Shown here: in pieces, positions 25,456 to 37,129 of the stretch
How positions within the stretch are numbered: position 1 is the first letter of the stretch
Layout of the letters: the number at the start of each line of letters is the position of its first letter
DNA from: Augochlora pura
Taxonomy: Eukaryota; Arthropoda; Insecta; Hymenoptera; Halictidae
Length of the DNA: 64,000 bases
NCBI RefSeq assembly: GCF_028453695.1
Contig: NC_135774.1
Coordinates: 16,368,001-16,432,000 of the forward strand
Reading direction: 5' to 3'
Position numbers and translations under genes: made by a program
The notes under the pieces: generated by a model
Seen by the model: only the letters and a program-made list of their open reading frames with translations
The model's database searches: none
What the model was told of the DNA's origin: nothing

Positions 25456-25702
25456 TTAACCATTCGCGATCGAGTGATGACTCTGATACACCATTGAAAT
25501 TGTTCCTTTACGTCCCAAGACAATCTTCATATAAATAAAGTTCAGATTTAGAAAATTGTTAAGTAGTGAAACTGATGAAAATAAGTAGTGAATCTATTTC
25601 GTATTCACAAAAGCGCATTTTATTAAATAGAATAGAAATACTACAAGCTAGAAAAATTATTGCAGATTTACACTTAAAATGGCTTCGAGTGCAAAGGGTT
25701 AA
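25456..25702. mobile_element. TTAA MITE
   Basis: 247 bp, direct copy of the 22938 element over its full length. The left end has decayed to TTAACCATTCGCGATCGAG; the right end GAGTGCAAAGGGTTAA is well kept. Confidence 0.82.
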
Positions 25703-28700
25703 ATAATTTTACATATCAACACCATTTTGTGACATAAGATCGATTATAATCACATTAGATAATCCCTGTTTCAGTTATAACAGAAAATACAGGAGTTGTA
25801 GCATAACTTTGATATTCGCTTTCTTTCCGGCATGTTGTATAATGCAGGTCATTGCAGTGTTTTGTTTTTAAAAGATTGAATAACGCCTTTTGTTCTCCAA
25901 TTCTGATAGTGAGTTCAATACATGTGAATTTTGTTTTTATATATATGTATCTATATAAATTATTGTGGAGTAATTAGTGATTTGTAAAAGCTGTAGTATT
26001 GAATAAAGAAAAACTTGTATTACAATACTATTATTATAATTATTGTTGGCTTAATAACATTATTGTGCTTGATCATCTTTCTAATAAAAATGAAAAGATG
26101 AAAAGGATAATTCCTTTTATTATTGCTCCTATTGAGATAAGGCATATTTAATTACATGCGTATATTATATATTCATATCTTGCAGATTGATGAATTAATC
26201 TAGAATTTACAGCCTAATTAAGTAGTGTTTAATAAATTCATATAGTAGAATTTGTTAGTTAAATTTGCCTGTAAGTAATATTCACATAATCAAATTACAC
26301 ACTGATGAATTAGAAACATTGGCAGACTTAACATAATGCAATTATATTTTACAATAATCCTTTAATTTTCTCGTGACAACAGGAAATGGACTTGCATCAC
26401 TTTCAAAATAAATGATCCAAATATATCGTTGAAATTATCTATATATAACTAACTATTTAAAAAACACATAAGTTTCGGAAGACAATAAGTATAAACAAAA
26501 TCGCGGCAGAAATAGTGTTCCAAACCTTCGTTTGAATGTGAAACACACAAGCCCTTGTTACAGTTTCGACGCCGCCACGAATTATTGCAAATCACTCTAT
26601 AAAAGTGCTCCAGACACACGAACAATTAAGGATCGAGCAAAGAAAAACGTCTAAAAATATATCAGCCGCGTTTCAGTAGCAATTTACGACACGTTGTTGG
26701 GATCGCGCGGAAAATTACATCCGGTTTCGCTTAATCAACTTGGACAGCATGAATCAGTGGCAATTTAACGTCTGCCGGTGCATGTATCCAGTTTTTCCCG
26801 GAACCGTTTTATTCTCACGCCATTGGGCATTTCAAGCGATTATGCTAAGCAAATCGCTCATGTGTAGAAACACCGAGCGCAAAACAATTTAGCCCGCGAT
26901 CCAGGTACGGTGTCGCCCTAAGGAGAGAAAAAAAGGAAAATTAATAGACAGCTCGTCATTATTGTACACAGTCGGAGGAAGTGATTGCCATGCATTTGCC
27001 ATATTGTAATTAGCCTGGCGGCCTTTGGAAATGTACAGGAGGTGGCAGAGAACTGCGGGAAGATCGATCGCGTGATTTACGACGCGCCGATAATTATGAA
27101 GCAATAATCGCGGTCTATAATCAGCGTCGTTCCGCGTTCACGATTCGTGTAACGAAATTATAACGCGTTCGAGACGGAAGCTTTCTTATTTAATGCAGAA
27201 CGGGTCGACAGAAATGCTTGACCAATTAACTGGCAACACCTCGTGCGCGTCTGGAATCTGAAAGACGCGAAATGACATCGATTTTATCGCTCGACGACCA
27301 TGCAAACTGTCTACGGAGGTCGGTTCGTTATGTAAGGCGAACTTCCTGTTATGGACACGCGAAGTGATCTCCATTTTGATCGGGAAATCGCACGAAAAGA
27401 ACAGTCCTCGACGAGAATCGATTCGATATCGGTTCTGCCATTATTTCGAGCCTATTGACAGCTTTTTCCGCATTACCGAGCCGAGCACGTGCTCGCCTGA
27501 CACGTGATTTATGTTCGCAGGATACCTGAGATAAGATAGATCGTCTTATTATTTATTCGAGGGATCGCAATCGATTCTGCCGCGACAGTTTCGGTTATTT
27601 CGAAGAGATTCTCCGCTTACACCATCCAGCAATTACCATGCAAAGAATAGTTGGCTAACTGCGGATCTTTATGGAGAATAAACATTTTCTAGATACATTC
27701 GAAATCCGTCGCTTTTACGTGATCGGGCCAGTCTTTACAGGAATTCTATATGCCCATCGTAAAAAGTGATTGGTCCATTGAAAATGTAGAACTAAAAATA
27801 TTCAGTTACTAATAGAACATTGACTCCTACGCTGTATGTTTAAATAAATATACAATGTATGGAGAAAATCTTTTACGATACGCTAAAGTTATAATATTTG
27901 AACACACTTTAAAATCCAGTAACGCTTTCAACCCTCTTACTGCCGAAGAACAATATATCGTTGTTGACTACTCTTAAAGAAATATTGTGCTCTTAATATT
28001 TTTACTAAATAATAATTGCATTTCTTATTTCCCTCCCCTTCATGAATTTGGTAGCTATCAGATTCTGCAAAATTCTTGCCATTTCTTTTCGAAATTTTAT
28101 CAAACTTCATGAAACGAGTTTTCTACATTTCCTTCGGATACTCACGACCCTTTAGGTCAGCACTAAAAGAGTTAAAACTAGGCTAAACAACTTAGATTTT
28201 GTTTAATTTATAGAGGGACCAGTCTACTAGATCGTAATTATGGCAGACAAATGTTTTCAAATAAAAACTTTAATTTGGACGATGGAACCGGACGATAAAA
28301 ATGACGATGCGAATTTTGTTTCTACGCTTTATATGCAAACAAGTTGTTGCTAAGATTGGTTTATTGCTTAATTTTCCATAAAGATAGCTTCCTCAGAAGT
28401 TCGTCCGATATAATTGGAAAATACAAAAATCGTCTGGAAGATATATTTCGAGTGACTTAAAGAAATGACTCTTCTTTCAGACGTTGAAATGATGTCCAAT
28501 TCGGGACGTTTTTAAGACGTCTTTTATAGGACATCTGTTTTTGGACGTCTTTAAGACACTTTAAGGGCGTTCTTTTAATGTCTGGTATAAGACGTCTTAA
28601 AAACGAACACTTTAAGGCGTAAGATGTTCAGACTTAAAATGGACATCTTTAAGACGTCCAATGTTTATTGAAATTTACATGTGACGTATGCATGACTCTG

Positions 28701-29334
28701 TATTCCCATAAAATGAATTGTGCCATAGAAAAAGAAAAAAAAAGGAAAAGGTAAAGGTTTCTATTAATGGATACAATGAGAACACTTTATTCACGCCGAC
28801 TGCTTTCGCTAAATATCAAAATTCGACTAACGCTCTCCTTGGGCAGAAGTTGTAACACCTGCCACTTCAATTGTTTTCCAGTGCGTTCTATTGTTTCTAA
28901 TGAAGTCAGGCATCGTCCCTCACCACGCACCCAAATAGCTTGCACTATAAACGAATGCTAAACTTGTGTAAAATAGAGATATAAAACTACACCGATCGTA
29001 AATAAATATAATAATTTCTAAATGTCGAACTTCTCGAGATGTTGAGACTTTTATTTGATTGCGTACAGTTTTCACGACCGAGTTTAACGAATTGTCGAAG
29101 TTCGTTTTTAAATTCAGAGTCAGACGATATATCAAAACATTTGCAAACTTCCAAGAAAACTGATTCATCGATCTCTAACATGTCGCTTGGCTAGCTCAGG
29201 AAATGTTATGTCCAGGAAAACATGCCGCTGATTTACGAACCACGATCTAATTACAATTTTGTTTATTTGAAAAAATCAAAATTTTATCCAGGAGAGTGTT
29301 AGTGTTTACTACACTATACGTATAAAAAAGAAGT
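25703..29334. other. Intron; GC-richer block and repeat fragments
   Basis: 26500-27620 is distinctly richer in GC and CpG than its surroundings, with no convincing ORF or transposon signature. 26285-26435 shares an ordered set of words with 47505-47670 (AAATTACAC..GAT, AAACATTG.CAGA, ACAG.AAATGGA), so both are copies of a dispersed repeat. 27815-27890 is a Tc1-like end. Confidence 0.45.
28495..28670. repeat. Cluster of GACGTC / TTTAAGAC motifs
   Basis: Variants of AAGACGTC and its inverse, spaced irregularly with TTTAAGAC or ACTTTAAG, recur across this stretch. It looks like a cryptic, self-complementary degenerate repeat. Confidence 0.6.
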
Positions 29335-30270
29335 ATGCACTTATATGCTTTGAAAACACCGAAAGAAGTGACCTTGAAAATTTTCAGCAGAACACCCTAT
29401 ATAGATCTTGCAGATGTCATGAAGATTTTTCACGAAACCACGCCGCATATAAATTGTTAAAGCTGACTAGACGATGCAAATTAACATCGACGACTGTGAA
29501 AAAACCGAAAAAAGTGACGTTGAAGAACAACTAGTCTATGCATCGTATTCATCCCTTGATATTAGTCAAATTCCATATACAATATCTCGTAGATCTTTTA
29601 GAGATGAGAAACGAGATCGTCCTAGTATTTTTCATTCGCAGTGATTTTCGAGAGGAATGATCATAATGATCTAGTGACAATGTTTTCAATGCTACATCTA
29701 AACAGACGGTCGCTATATTTCCGGGAACGCATTATTATTTCAAAAGATGGATCGCAAACTATAACTTAATTATAATCTCATTCATTTGTAAAATAGCAGT
29801 TTAATCCTGGATAAAACGTCGTCTCCCATTAAGATTTTCCATAAAATCGCGCGTCCTGTAAAGTGTCGGAGAACGATTCCGTCAAAGCGGCCACGGTACG
29901 TAATCTCGGTAACTCGCATGCTATTTTCTATTGAAACGCATGTTGCATTTGATCGCTTACACTGCGAACAGCCTTTTATGTAATTCACAGTAATAACTGT
30001 CCAGGAATATTAGTCGATTTTAGGGATGAAAAACGAGTTCGTTCGACTATTTTCCGTTCCCAGTGGTCTTCTAGAGGAATCATCGTAACGATCTAGTGAC
30101 AATGTTTTCAACAGAAAGAAAGTCGATATGAAAGCTCCAATAAGGAACTCCATCCTTTCCGAAACTCAAACAGCAATTTCATTCCTCACTTTTCCCCCTA
30201 TCCAGCGTTACATCTGGACAGACGGCCGCCATATTTCCGGGGACAATTATTATCTCAAGCGATGGGTTAA
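29335..30270 (+). repeat. Unclassified interspersed repeat, copy A
   Basis: About 940 bp that recurs in reverse orientation at 44585-45725. It has an internal duplication: GAGAGGAATGATCAT with CTAGTGACAATGTTTTCAA near 29650-29690 recurs near 30075-30112, each followed by a CGGNCGCNATATTTCCGG block. Open frames (29782-29988 minus, 30128-30376 plus) are not conserved in copy B. No TIRs or transposase recognised. Confidence 0.75.
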
Positions 30271-30460
30271 GCTGCTCTTTATAGCCTCCCACGCCCCTTC
30301 AAATGTTCATAAAGTCTCTCACGTTTTCCGACATTTATTCGCAGAAGTATATTTTTATCGTCGTCATCCTTACTGAGTCGCATGTCAAAAGAATTCAGTC
30401 TCAAAGAGCTGTCTAATAAGTGAATAAAAGTAAATCGCCGTCAAATTCTACGAGTAAGTA

Positions 30461-31591
30461 TTGGGTTGGCAATTAAGTGATTGCGGATTTTGTTAATAGA
30501 TAGTGTAGGGGGAGGAGTCGTGCGTGAACACCTCCGGAACTAATATTCCGCGAGATAAACTATCTGTCGGGTTGTAAGGCCGATTACGCTGTGCGACGGA
30601 ATAGATTAGTCCCGCTATCCGTCTAATTAAAGATGAACAGCTGTTTTCCTTTTTGCGTATAAAATGTATCGCTACAGTGACACGAAGTCGAACTACAGGA
30701 ATGTAGTAGGTAATCGCTGTGTTGCGTGTCCGGACCTTGAAGACTGAACTTGAAGTGCTATATAAATATAGACTAAATTCGATGGTCTAAGGTGGAATCT
30801 GGATGTATCTAACCCGACTCTGGCTGGATGAGAGACGATGTTGAAGATACGTTGATTTGTCGCTATACGAGCGATGCTGTGACGATCAGGAATACTTGTT
30901 TTCGATATACGAGCGATGATGAATATTTGCGGAACTCAGAATACTTGTTGGGAATAATATAGCGGAAAATAGAATACTAGAAATATAAGTTCTGTACCCT
31001 TTTTATCATTTTCCCGAAAGAACGCTCGAACGCGTATTGGTTAGCGATGAGGTGGAGAGGGAAGTCAGAGAGGGAACAGATGGTTTTAGCACATTCTTTT
31101 GTTTTATCAATGTGTTCAAAGCAATTAAGTTATATCGTTTTCTTACTGTCTGGACTTTCATCTTCAATTTAGTAAGAAAATTGTATCAATTAGTTATTTA
31201 GTTTCGTTTTTATCACTGTTTGAAGCTGGAAGGGCAAGAAGCGTATTTTATACATATTTTATTGTATTTCCAAAATGACAGGATTAAAGCACCTGATCTA
31301 TATTGTTTTCTTGCTGTTTGGACTTCCACCTTTAATTTAGTAAGGAAATTGCACAGACTAATTATTTAGTTTTTGTTTTTATTACAGTTTGGAGATGGAA
31401 GGGCAAGACGCGCGCGTTTCAGACGAATTTGATTAGATTGTTTCCAACAAAGCAAGCACCGCAAGATTTTTATGTTATATATACAGTATATTAAAACGAA
31501 GCCTTGAAAGAAAGACAGTGTCAAAATTGATTTGTCTAATTGAATAAACTTATATTATTTTAAATCCGCAATTACTTAGTTGCCAACCCAA
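30461..31591. mobile_element. mariner-family MITE interrupted by a solo LTR
   Basis: Flanked by TA. The left end is TTGGGTTGGCAATTAAGTGA and the right end, reverse-complemented, TTGGGTTGGCAACTAAGTAA, a TIR type I associate with a mariner family common in ants and bees. Without the inserted LTR it is about 550 bp, too short for a transposase, and none is readable. The interior holds a tandem duplication of about 170 bp (31120-31285 and 31290-31430, sharing GTTTTCTTRCTGT and GGAAGGGCAAGA). Confidence 0.85.
30504..31078. mobile_element. Solo LTR (575 bp) inside the mariner MITE
   Basis: Begins TGTAGGGGGAGGAGTCGTG and ends GGGAACA, flanked by GATAG on the left and GATGG on the right, i.e. a 5-bp target duplication with one mismatch. 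Removing it restores a continuous mariner interior. It has TATAAA-like sequences (TATAAAATG near 30659). No internal retrotransposon genes. Confidence 0.72.
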
Positions 31592-31593
31592 TA

Positions 31594-33019
31594 ATTCTCT
31601 TCTCTCGTGTGAATCTTTAAGTAGTAATGACGAAAATGTGTAAGTGAAAAGAACTGTAAGAAGGTAAATAATAAAATAAATTATAAAAAGAAGACTTTAA
31701 CGAAATACTAAAAATGATCGAAGAACGCTTATGCAGTTTCACCATATGCATCTACGACAAAAATATGAAAAAGAAATTCTTAGACACGGTTTTTAAATAA
31801 ATTCTTTATAATAATTGAGGACATTGATCCTCTGTCATTGGACTCCGGATCTTGTGCATTTATTATAGAAACGAATAGACACGATACAAAACTGTTAGGA
31901 CACTAGAAAAATTCATAATTAACGTTAATTGTTCCTAATTCAGATTATTCAAACGAAAAACACATTCTCATCTGATATATCTTATAATTAATTTAGAAAA
32001 TTTCTGTTTTTTACAAAGATCCGCAATGCAATTATTTTATTTTTTTATTTACAATTATATATTAGTAAATACAAAATTGGAAAATTAAAAATAAACTGTA
32101 CCTTTAATATTTTATTACCTTTCCATTGGAACGGTTAAAAATGGAATTTCCATATAAATGTCTTCAATTTTGTTGCAATGATTTACAAATCGCATGACGA
32201 CCTTCTCCAGCACCTTCAGGGAATTTCCCACGGTGGTTCACCCTAAGAACCGTTGAATGAAAGAGCGGTGGTGGTTTACCTCGATAATGTACCTAATAAA
32301 ACAGAAAAGGGGTCATGAGAAACAGGAGACTCGCCGAAGGGAGAACCAGTAGTTCTCGTCCTAGTGCGGCCGCTTAACGAATTACCAATGCCCGAGCGAA
32401 ACCGCTTTTGCGTTAACGAGTCAATTGAGAGCATAATTTCGTTGACGGAAAAAACTCGGAAGTTTACCGAGGATGGAGTATCATCGGTTATCGCTGCGAT
32501 GCAAGTATGTACAGGCCGTGATGTATAGCGACGTAACGAATGCGTGGAACGAAAGGGAGGTGATGTTTGCGGATACAACGATGGCGGAACAAGTAAGCAA
32601 CTTGCCAAGGACGAACGAAGGCAACTCGGAATTTCTGTGCAATTTATAGGAAGCCAATAAGCCCCGTGAAAGCGCGCAGACCTCCGAGCGATTACAGTTC
32701 GCCATTTTTACGTGATTTTTATATATTTTATATTACAACCGGGGTTCTTTTTTAAATAATACTGGGTTTATTTCATATTAGATTATGTTGCACTTGAAAA
32801 CACAATTCGAGCCAAAGGATATCATTTTTAAATGTATGCTCATACACGAAAATATTCGAACACTTACATTTCTAATATTCAGCTATTGAAATATATATGT
32901 TAAGCTGAAGCATTTGAAATTATATTGCACGCATAACAAAGGATGAATCTTAAGATTACATAAATGACAGCAGAAAATAATTCAACAATTTATACCGTTT
33001 ATACAGTACATGTGTCGTA
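31594..33019. other. Intron, no gene recognised
   Basis: AT-rich except for a GC-richer patch at 32180-32700 with overlapping open frames on the minus strand that resemble nothing I know. No element boundaries seen. Confidence 0.45.
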
Positions 33020-33420
33020 AACACGTCCTAGAAGTGGCTCACAAAAGTATTTAAACGGAACATTTAATAGTTATTTAAATTGAACGACTAAAGATTTTAA
33101 TAGGAAGTTGATCTACCGTTTACTTTTATAAAAACCCTAAGTCTGTATTCCATTCAGTGGACTGACTTGGAAGTAACATTTGCATCTACTGATTACCATA
33201 TGTCAATAATATTTCGTTTTAACACTTCTTTCGAAGTTATAACCGCATTTCTTAATCGTTTTCCGATTTGATTCCATAAGTGTTCGATGGGGTTTAAATC
33301 GGGACTTTGCGGTGGATGTGGCAACACGCGTGGAACATTATACAGTATCCACTTTTTGACTATTTTAGCAGCATGCTTTGGATCATTGTGTGACTAAAAA
33401 CAATAATTGTTTGGTAAATT
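33020..33420 (-). mobile_element. Tc1-like element remnant
   Basis: The sequence GTGGCTCACAAAAGTATTTA at about 33035 is a typical Tc1-like terminal motif, and the adjoining transposase fragment is in the expected orientation with its C-terminus nearest that end. The other terminus is not visible. Confidence 0.6.
33193..33395 (-). pseudogene. Tc1-like transposase C-terminal fragment
   Basis: The minus-strand frame reads HNDPKHAAKIVKKWI, then PPQSPDLNPIEHLWNQIGKR, and ends with IIDIW and a TAA. These are the second catalytic Asp (DNDPKH) and the PDLNPIE block carrying the third catalytic Glu of Tc1 transposases. The N-terminal two thirds are absent. It is better preserved than the fragment at 16719-16965. 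Confidence 0.88.
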
Positions 33421-34438
33421 CAATTTTGATACACTGTTTTCTTTTGTCTGTAGAACTTTTAAATACTCCACTTGAAATACTTATACGTTTATAATAAAAA
33501 TTAATAAATCAAATTCTAAACAGTGAAGACATTGAAAGAATTTAAAGCTACTGTTGTATCATGTTTGACTCCATTACACTTATTAAGAAAGGAAATATGT
33601 AACTTATTTTGCATTGAAACGCACAGTCTGATAATTATGCACACCTCTGTACGAATGATCCCAATTAAGATACTAGAGGCGTTGTTTAGCTTATTCTCGA
33701 AAAAAATAACTTTATATTTATGAAATAAGACATTAAATTCTTCTATTCTTTTATTCTATTTATTTCTGAATGAAATAATTAAATCCATCCTATTCGATAA
33801 ATGTAAAGTTAACTACACCTTTGCACTACGACTTCTTCCTTATAGAACAAAATAAGCTTTGTTTCTTGCATAATATCATCACTTACTTTCATTTCGAAAC
33901 TCTAATAGTAAAACAATCAAATTCTGTTTCGATTCAAAAGAAATTACTAACATTTACGTTTAACAAATTATAATAGTGGAACCAGCTACTGTCGGATGAC
34001 AAATCGCAGCGCCTTTAGTGTATTTTCGACCATGATAAATTTATATTTGTTGAATAGGACATATCAAATATTTTCATTCAGAAATGAACAATAGGAGAAA
34101 GTAAAAAGAATAATTTACTAGTTCCGCTATCATTTATTTCAACGTTTCTTTTAATTTAAAGACACGTGTGAGATATAAAATGCTACAGCAGACCAAGACT
34201 TCTAAAGACAAAGAATTCTGAAACCTCGAATTCTGAAGAAGGTGGTAACTAAAAGACGGAATGCCTGTTATCTGTTCGGCTAATTAGACAATGGTGGACG
34301 AGATACATTCGTTGACGTCAGGCGGAATTAATCAGCTGGCACTGATACAACATAGATGTTATTTGATCGGGATCGAGCTCGTCAATCAGAAGCATGGGCG
34401 AGGTGTAATTCGAGCGGCGTGTTCTGTAAGCACATGTA
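33421..34438. other. Intron, nothing recognised
   Basis: AT-rich, with short open frames only. Confidence 0.5.
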
Positions 34439-35279
34439 CAGGGTGTAAGAAAAGGTTATACCATAGCTATCATAGGCATTTTCTACCCCTTTAGATCCAC
34501 GGAAATCTGTTAACAACATTTCCCTTGGCATAACCATGACCATTTTTTTCAAGATCAAATTTTCTTATGATTGCTTCCTATTTTACTCATCGAGAGGAGC
34601 AAACTTGCAAAAGGAACCATATGTCCCGAAGCAACCTACTTCCCAAAAAGAAATAAATAATGGTGGCCATATTGAAATTAAAGTACAAGCCGATTCGCTA
34701 CGTAATATAAACCAAAATGGATTTGTCCTTTGAATTCGAACAAAGAATGACAGATGATTATTTTTCAAAATACGGAGGTAAGATTAATTTCGAACGTTTA
34801 CGTTCTATAATCACATTTTATTTTCTATTTGATTGATTCTGTTTTCAGTAATGTGTAGCGGCAAATACTAAAATAATTAGAAACTATCGATTCTTAATTA
34901 TGTCTTTAATGTAACATAATAAATAGTTAAAGAAATAAGGATATTTCTTACCTTTTGGAAAAACGGTTGCTTTGAGATATCGATGAGTAAATTAGGATGC
35001 AATCGTAAAAAAATTTGACCTTGAGAAATGTCAAATTTTGAGGAAAGTTTTATTAACCCTTTGCACTCAAAGCCATTGTAACTGCAAAATCTGAAAGTAT
35101 AGTATTTTCATTTTATGTGACAAAAAGTGCATTTTTTGCATACGAAATTGATTCTTAGGAATCACACCAACACTTTCACTATTAACAATTTTCTAAATCT
35201 AAACTTAAAAGATCTCCATCGATCTAAAGGTGTAGTACACGTCTATGGTAGCCACGACTTAACCTTTTCTTACATCCTG
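34439..35279. mobile_element. TA-flanked DNA element with CAGGGTGTAAG ends
   Basis: 841 bp. The left end is CAGGGTGTAAGAAAAGGTTA and the right end, reverse-complemented, CAGGATGTAAGAAAAGGTTA, each preceded by TA. The interior near 34535-34620 resembles 61440-61525 (shared TACTCATCGAGARGARCAAA), so this family has at least one more copy. No transposase readable. A TTAA MITE sits in its right end. Confidence 0.72.
35053..35262. mobile_element. TTAA MITE nested in the right end of the 34439 element
   Basis: Inverted copy of the 22938 MITE: TTAACCCTTTGCACTCAAAG, later CGAAATTGATTCTTAGGA and AAATCTAAACTT. The right side is diverged, ending at the TTAA that belongs to the host element's GGTTA terminus. 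Confidence 0.65.
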
Positions 35280-35281
35280 TA

Positions 35282-37129
35282 CAATTACAAAATTAAAGAT
35301 GCTCGCTTACGAGACGTGTTATGAGAAGATAAATCGAACGCGCTGCTTCATAGTTTATAATAATAATCGTTTCGGGTGTATCGTTACATCAATTTTCTCG
35401 CGGGTAGACGGCTCTTTCTTGGACCGACTATCAGTCGTTCGATCGGCCGGGAAATTTTTGATGGGGTTCCCTCTTCATCAGCATTCCAGGTCATGACTTC
35501 AGGAAATCCGATTTGGCCAGTTAAGATTCAATTAAGAGTTTCGGGTTAATACTTCGTGCACAACTGTTGGTTATGGATCCAGACGATCCGGGAAGCCTGA
35601 TTTAATTACGTTTGGTAATCACAGTGGTGCGAATAATTATAGATTCGATGTTATTTTCACATTGGTACTGGCATCTAAACGAAAACTTATACAAAATTTC
35701 GTATTTGTATATTTTCCATTGTTTCTGATATACGATAGTACAAGGTGTCCTAGTTAAATGATATCACCTACAGTGCTGTGAATAATTATAAACTAAGAGA
35801 TTATAATTATCGACGTTAATAATTATCTTCTATATCTTCAATGATATTTTAACTAAAATCGAAAAAAGCTATATTTGTATATTTTCATTTTCTATTCTTT
35901 TTAATACAGAAGTATACAAATATTATGTTTTATTGAGTTTTTGTAATGTCGCCACTCACTACAGGGTGACCAACTTCTGTACCTTTGGTATATTTTCGAG
36001 CATAATTAACTTGATATTTTTCAAATAAGAGATATCAATTTTCTTGTTAAAAAATAAACAAAATAATGAAAAGAAGAATTTAATTCGATGAATAGATTGG
36101 TTGATTATGTCGGGAAATAACTCAAAGCACAGCAATTGATCATCGCACAGTAACTGGCTCCATTATTCTAGACGGTGAAATTGATTTTACGCTTTTCCTT
36201 GATTTTTAGATTTGTTTGGAGAAATTTTGCTTTAATACTGCAAATATTAAGTCGAGGTGATAGAATATAATCAATTTTTCGTACGTTTAATAAGATTTAT
36301 TGTACAATTTAATTTCATTGGCTACGACCTTTAACCAGCGTGATGGCAATTTGTAAATAACATTTTTGAAAAATATATGTCTCAAATGAGCATGTGCATA
36401 CTTATTAAAACTCGATGTGACATTATCCGACAGAACTTTCCGGTAGACCTAATATTTATAATGATGTCTCATGAAAGATGATTTCGATGCAATCTTTCAA
36501 CATTCGAAAAATTTGATTGACGCTTAGAAACACGTTGATTCAACATTTCATACTCATCTCGCTGAATACTATAACACTGTGAAGTCATGGCCAACTTCTT
36601 TTTAACACCACGTATAATTAAACACCGACAGTGAATTCAACCTTTCTGGTATCGAGTCATTATTTGAAGCCATCGATTCAATTAAATCAAACCTTGGAAT
36701 TCGATTTTGTTTGTCCAAGGCGGGACTAGGTCTATATCATCTCTAAATCGGTGTACACTCCGTTTATTTTCGATTTATAAATACCTCGAGTGTGCTGGGT
36801 TGCTCGTGCGCTAAATCTAAATTCAACTTTTGCAAACCTTCCTAAAGTCAACAAAAGAATCACAGAAATTAGAATTTACATGTCGGTAGAAATTTCACCA
36901 GTGAAGATTTACGTTAATTATCCACGTTTCTTATTATCCTTTGGATTATTTCGTGCGCGACATAACTTGTTACGCTATTAAAGCGGTGCTAAAGACAATT
37001 TAATATTTATCGTTGCATCTTTTCACTGCAAACACCGTATTTGTTTTTCTTCGATGCGATTTCAACTCTCAAAACAGTCGTCCAATACCGAAAACTCGAA
37101 TAGAAGCGCTGGAGTGAACGCGTTAATTA
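35282..37129. other. Intron with one mariner-type end
   Basis: No gene recognised. 36285-36452 matches the right half of the insertion at 8072-8426 and ends CCGGTAGACCTAA before TA, i.e. an orphan mariner-type terminus. The rest is AT-rich. Confidence 0.5.

Noticed and set aside
32276..32705. Minus-strand ORFs of 110 and 74 codons
   Set aside because: Composition-driven in a GC-richer patch; no recognisable family or splice context.
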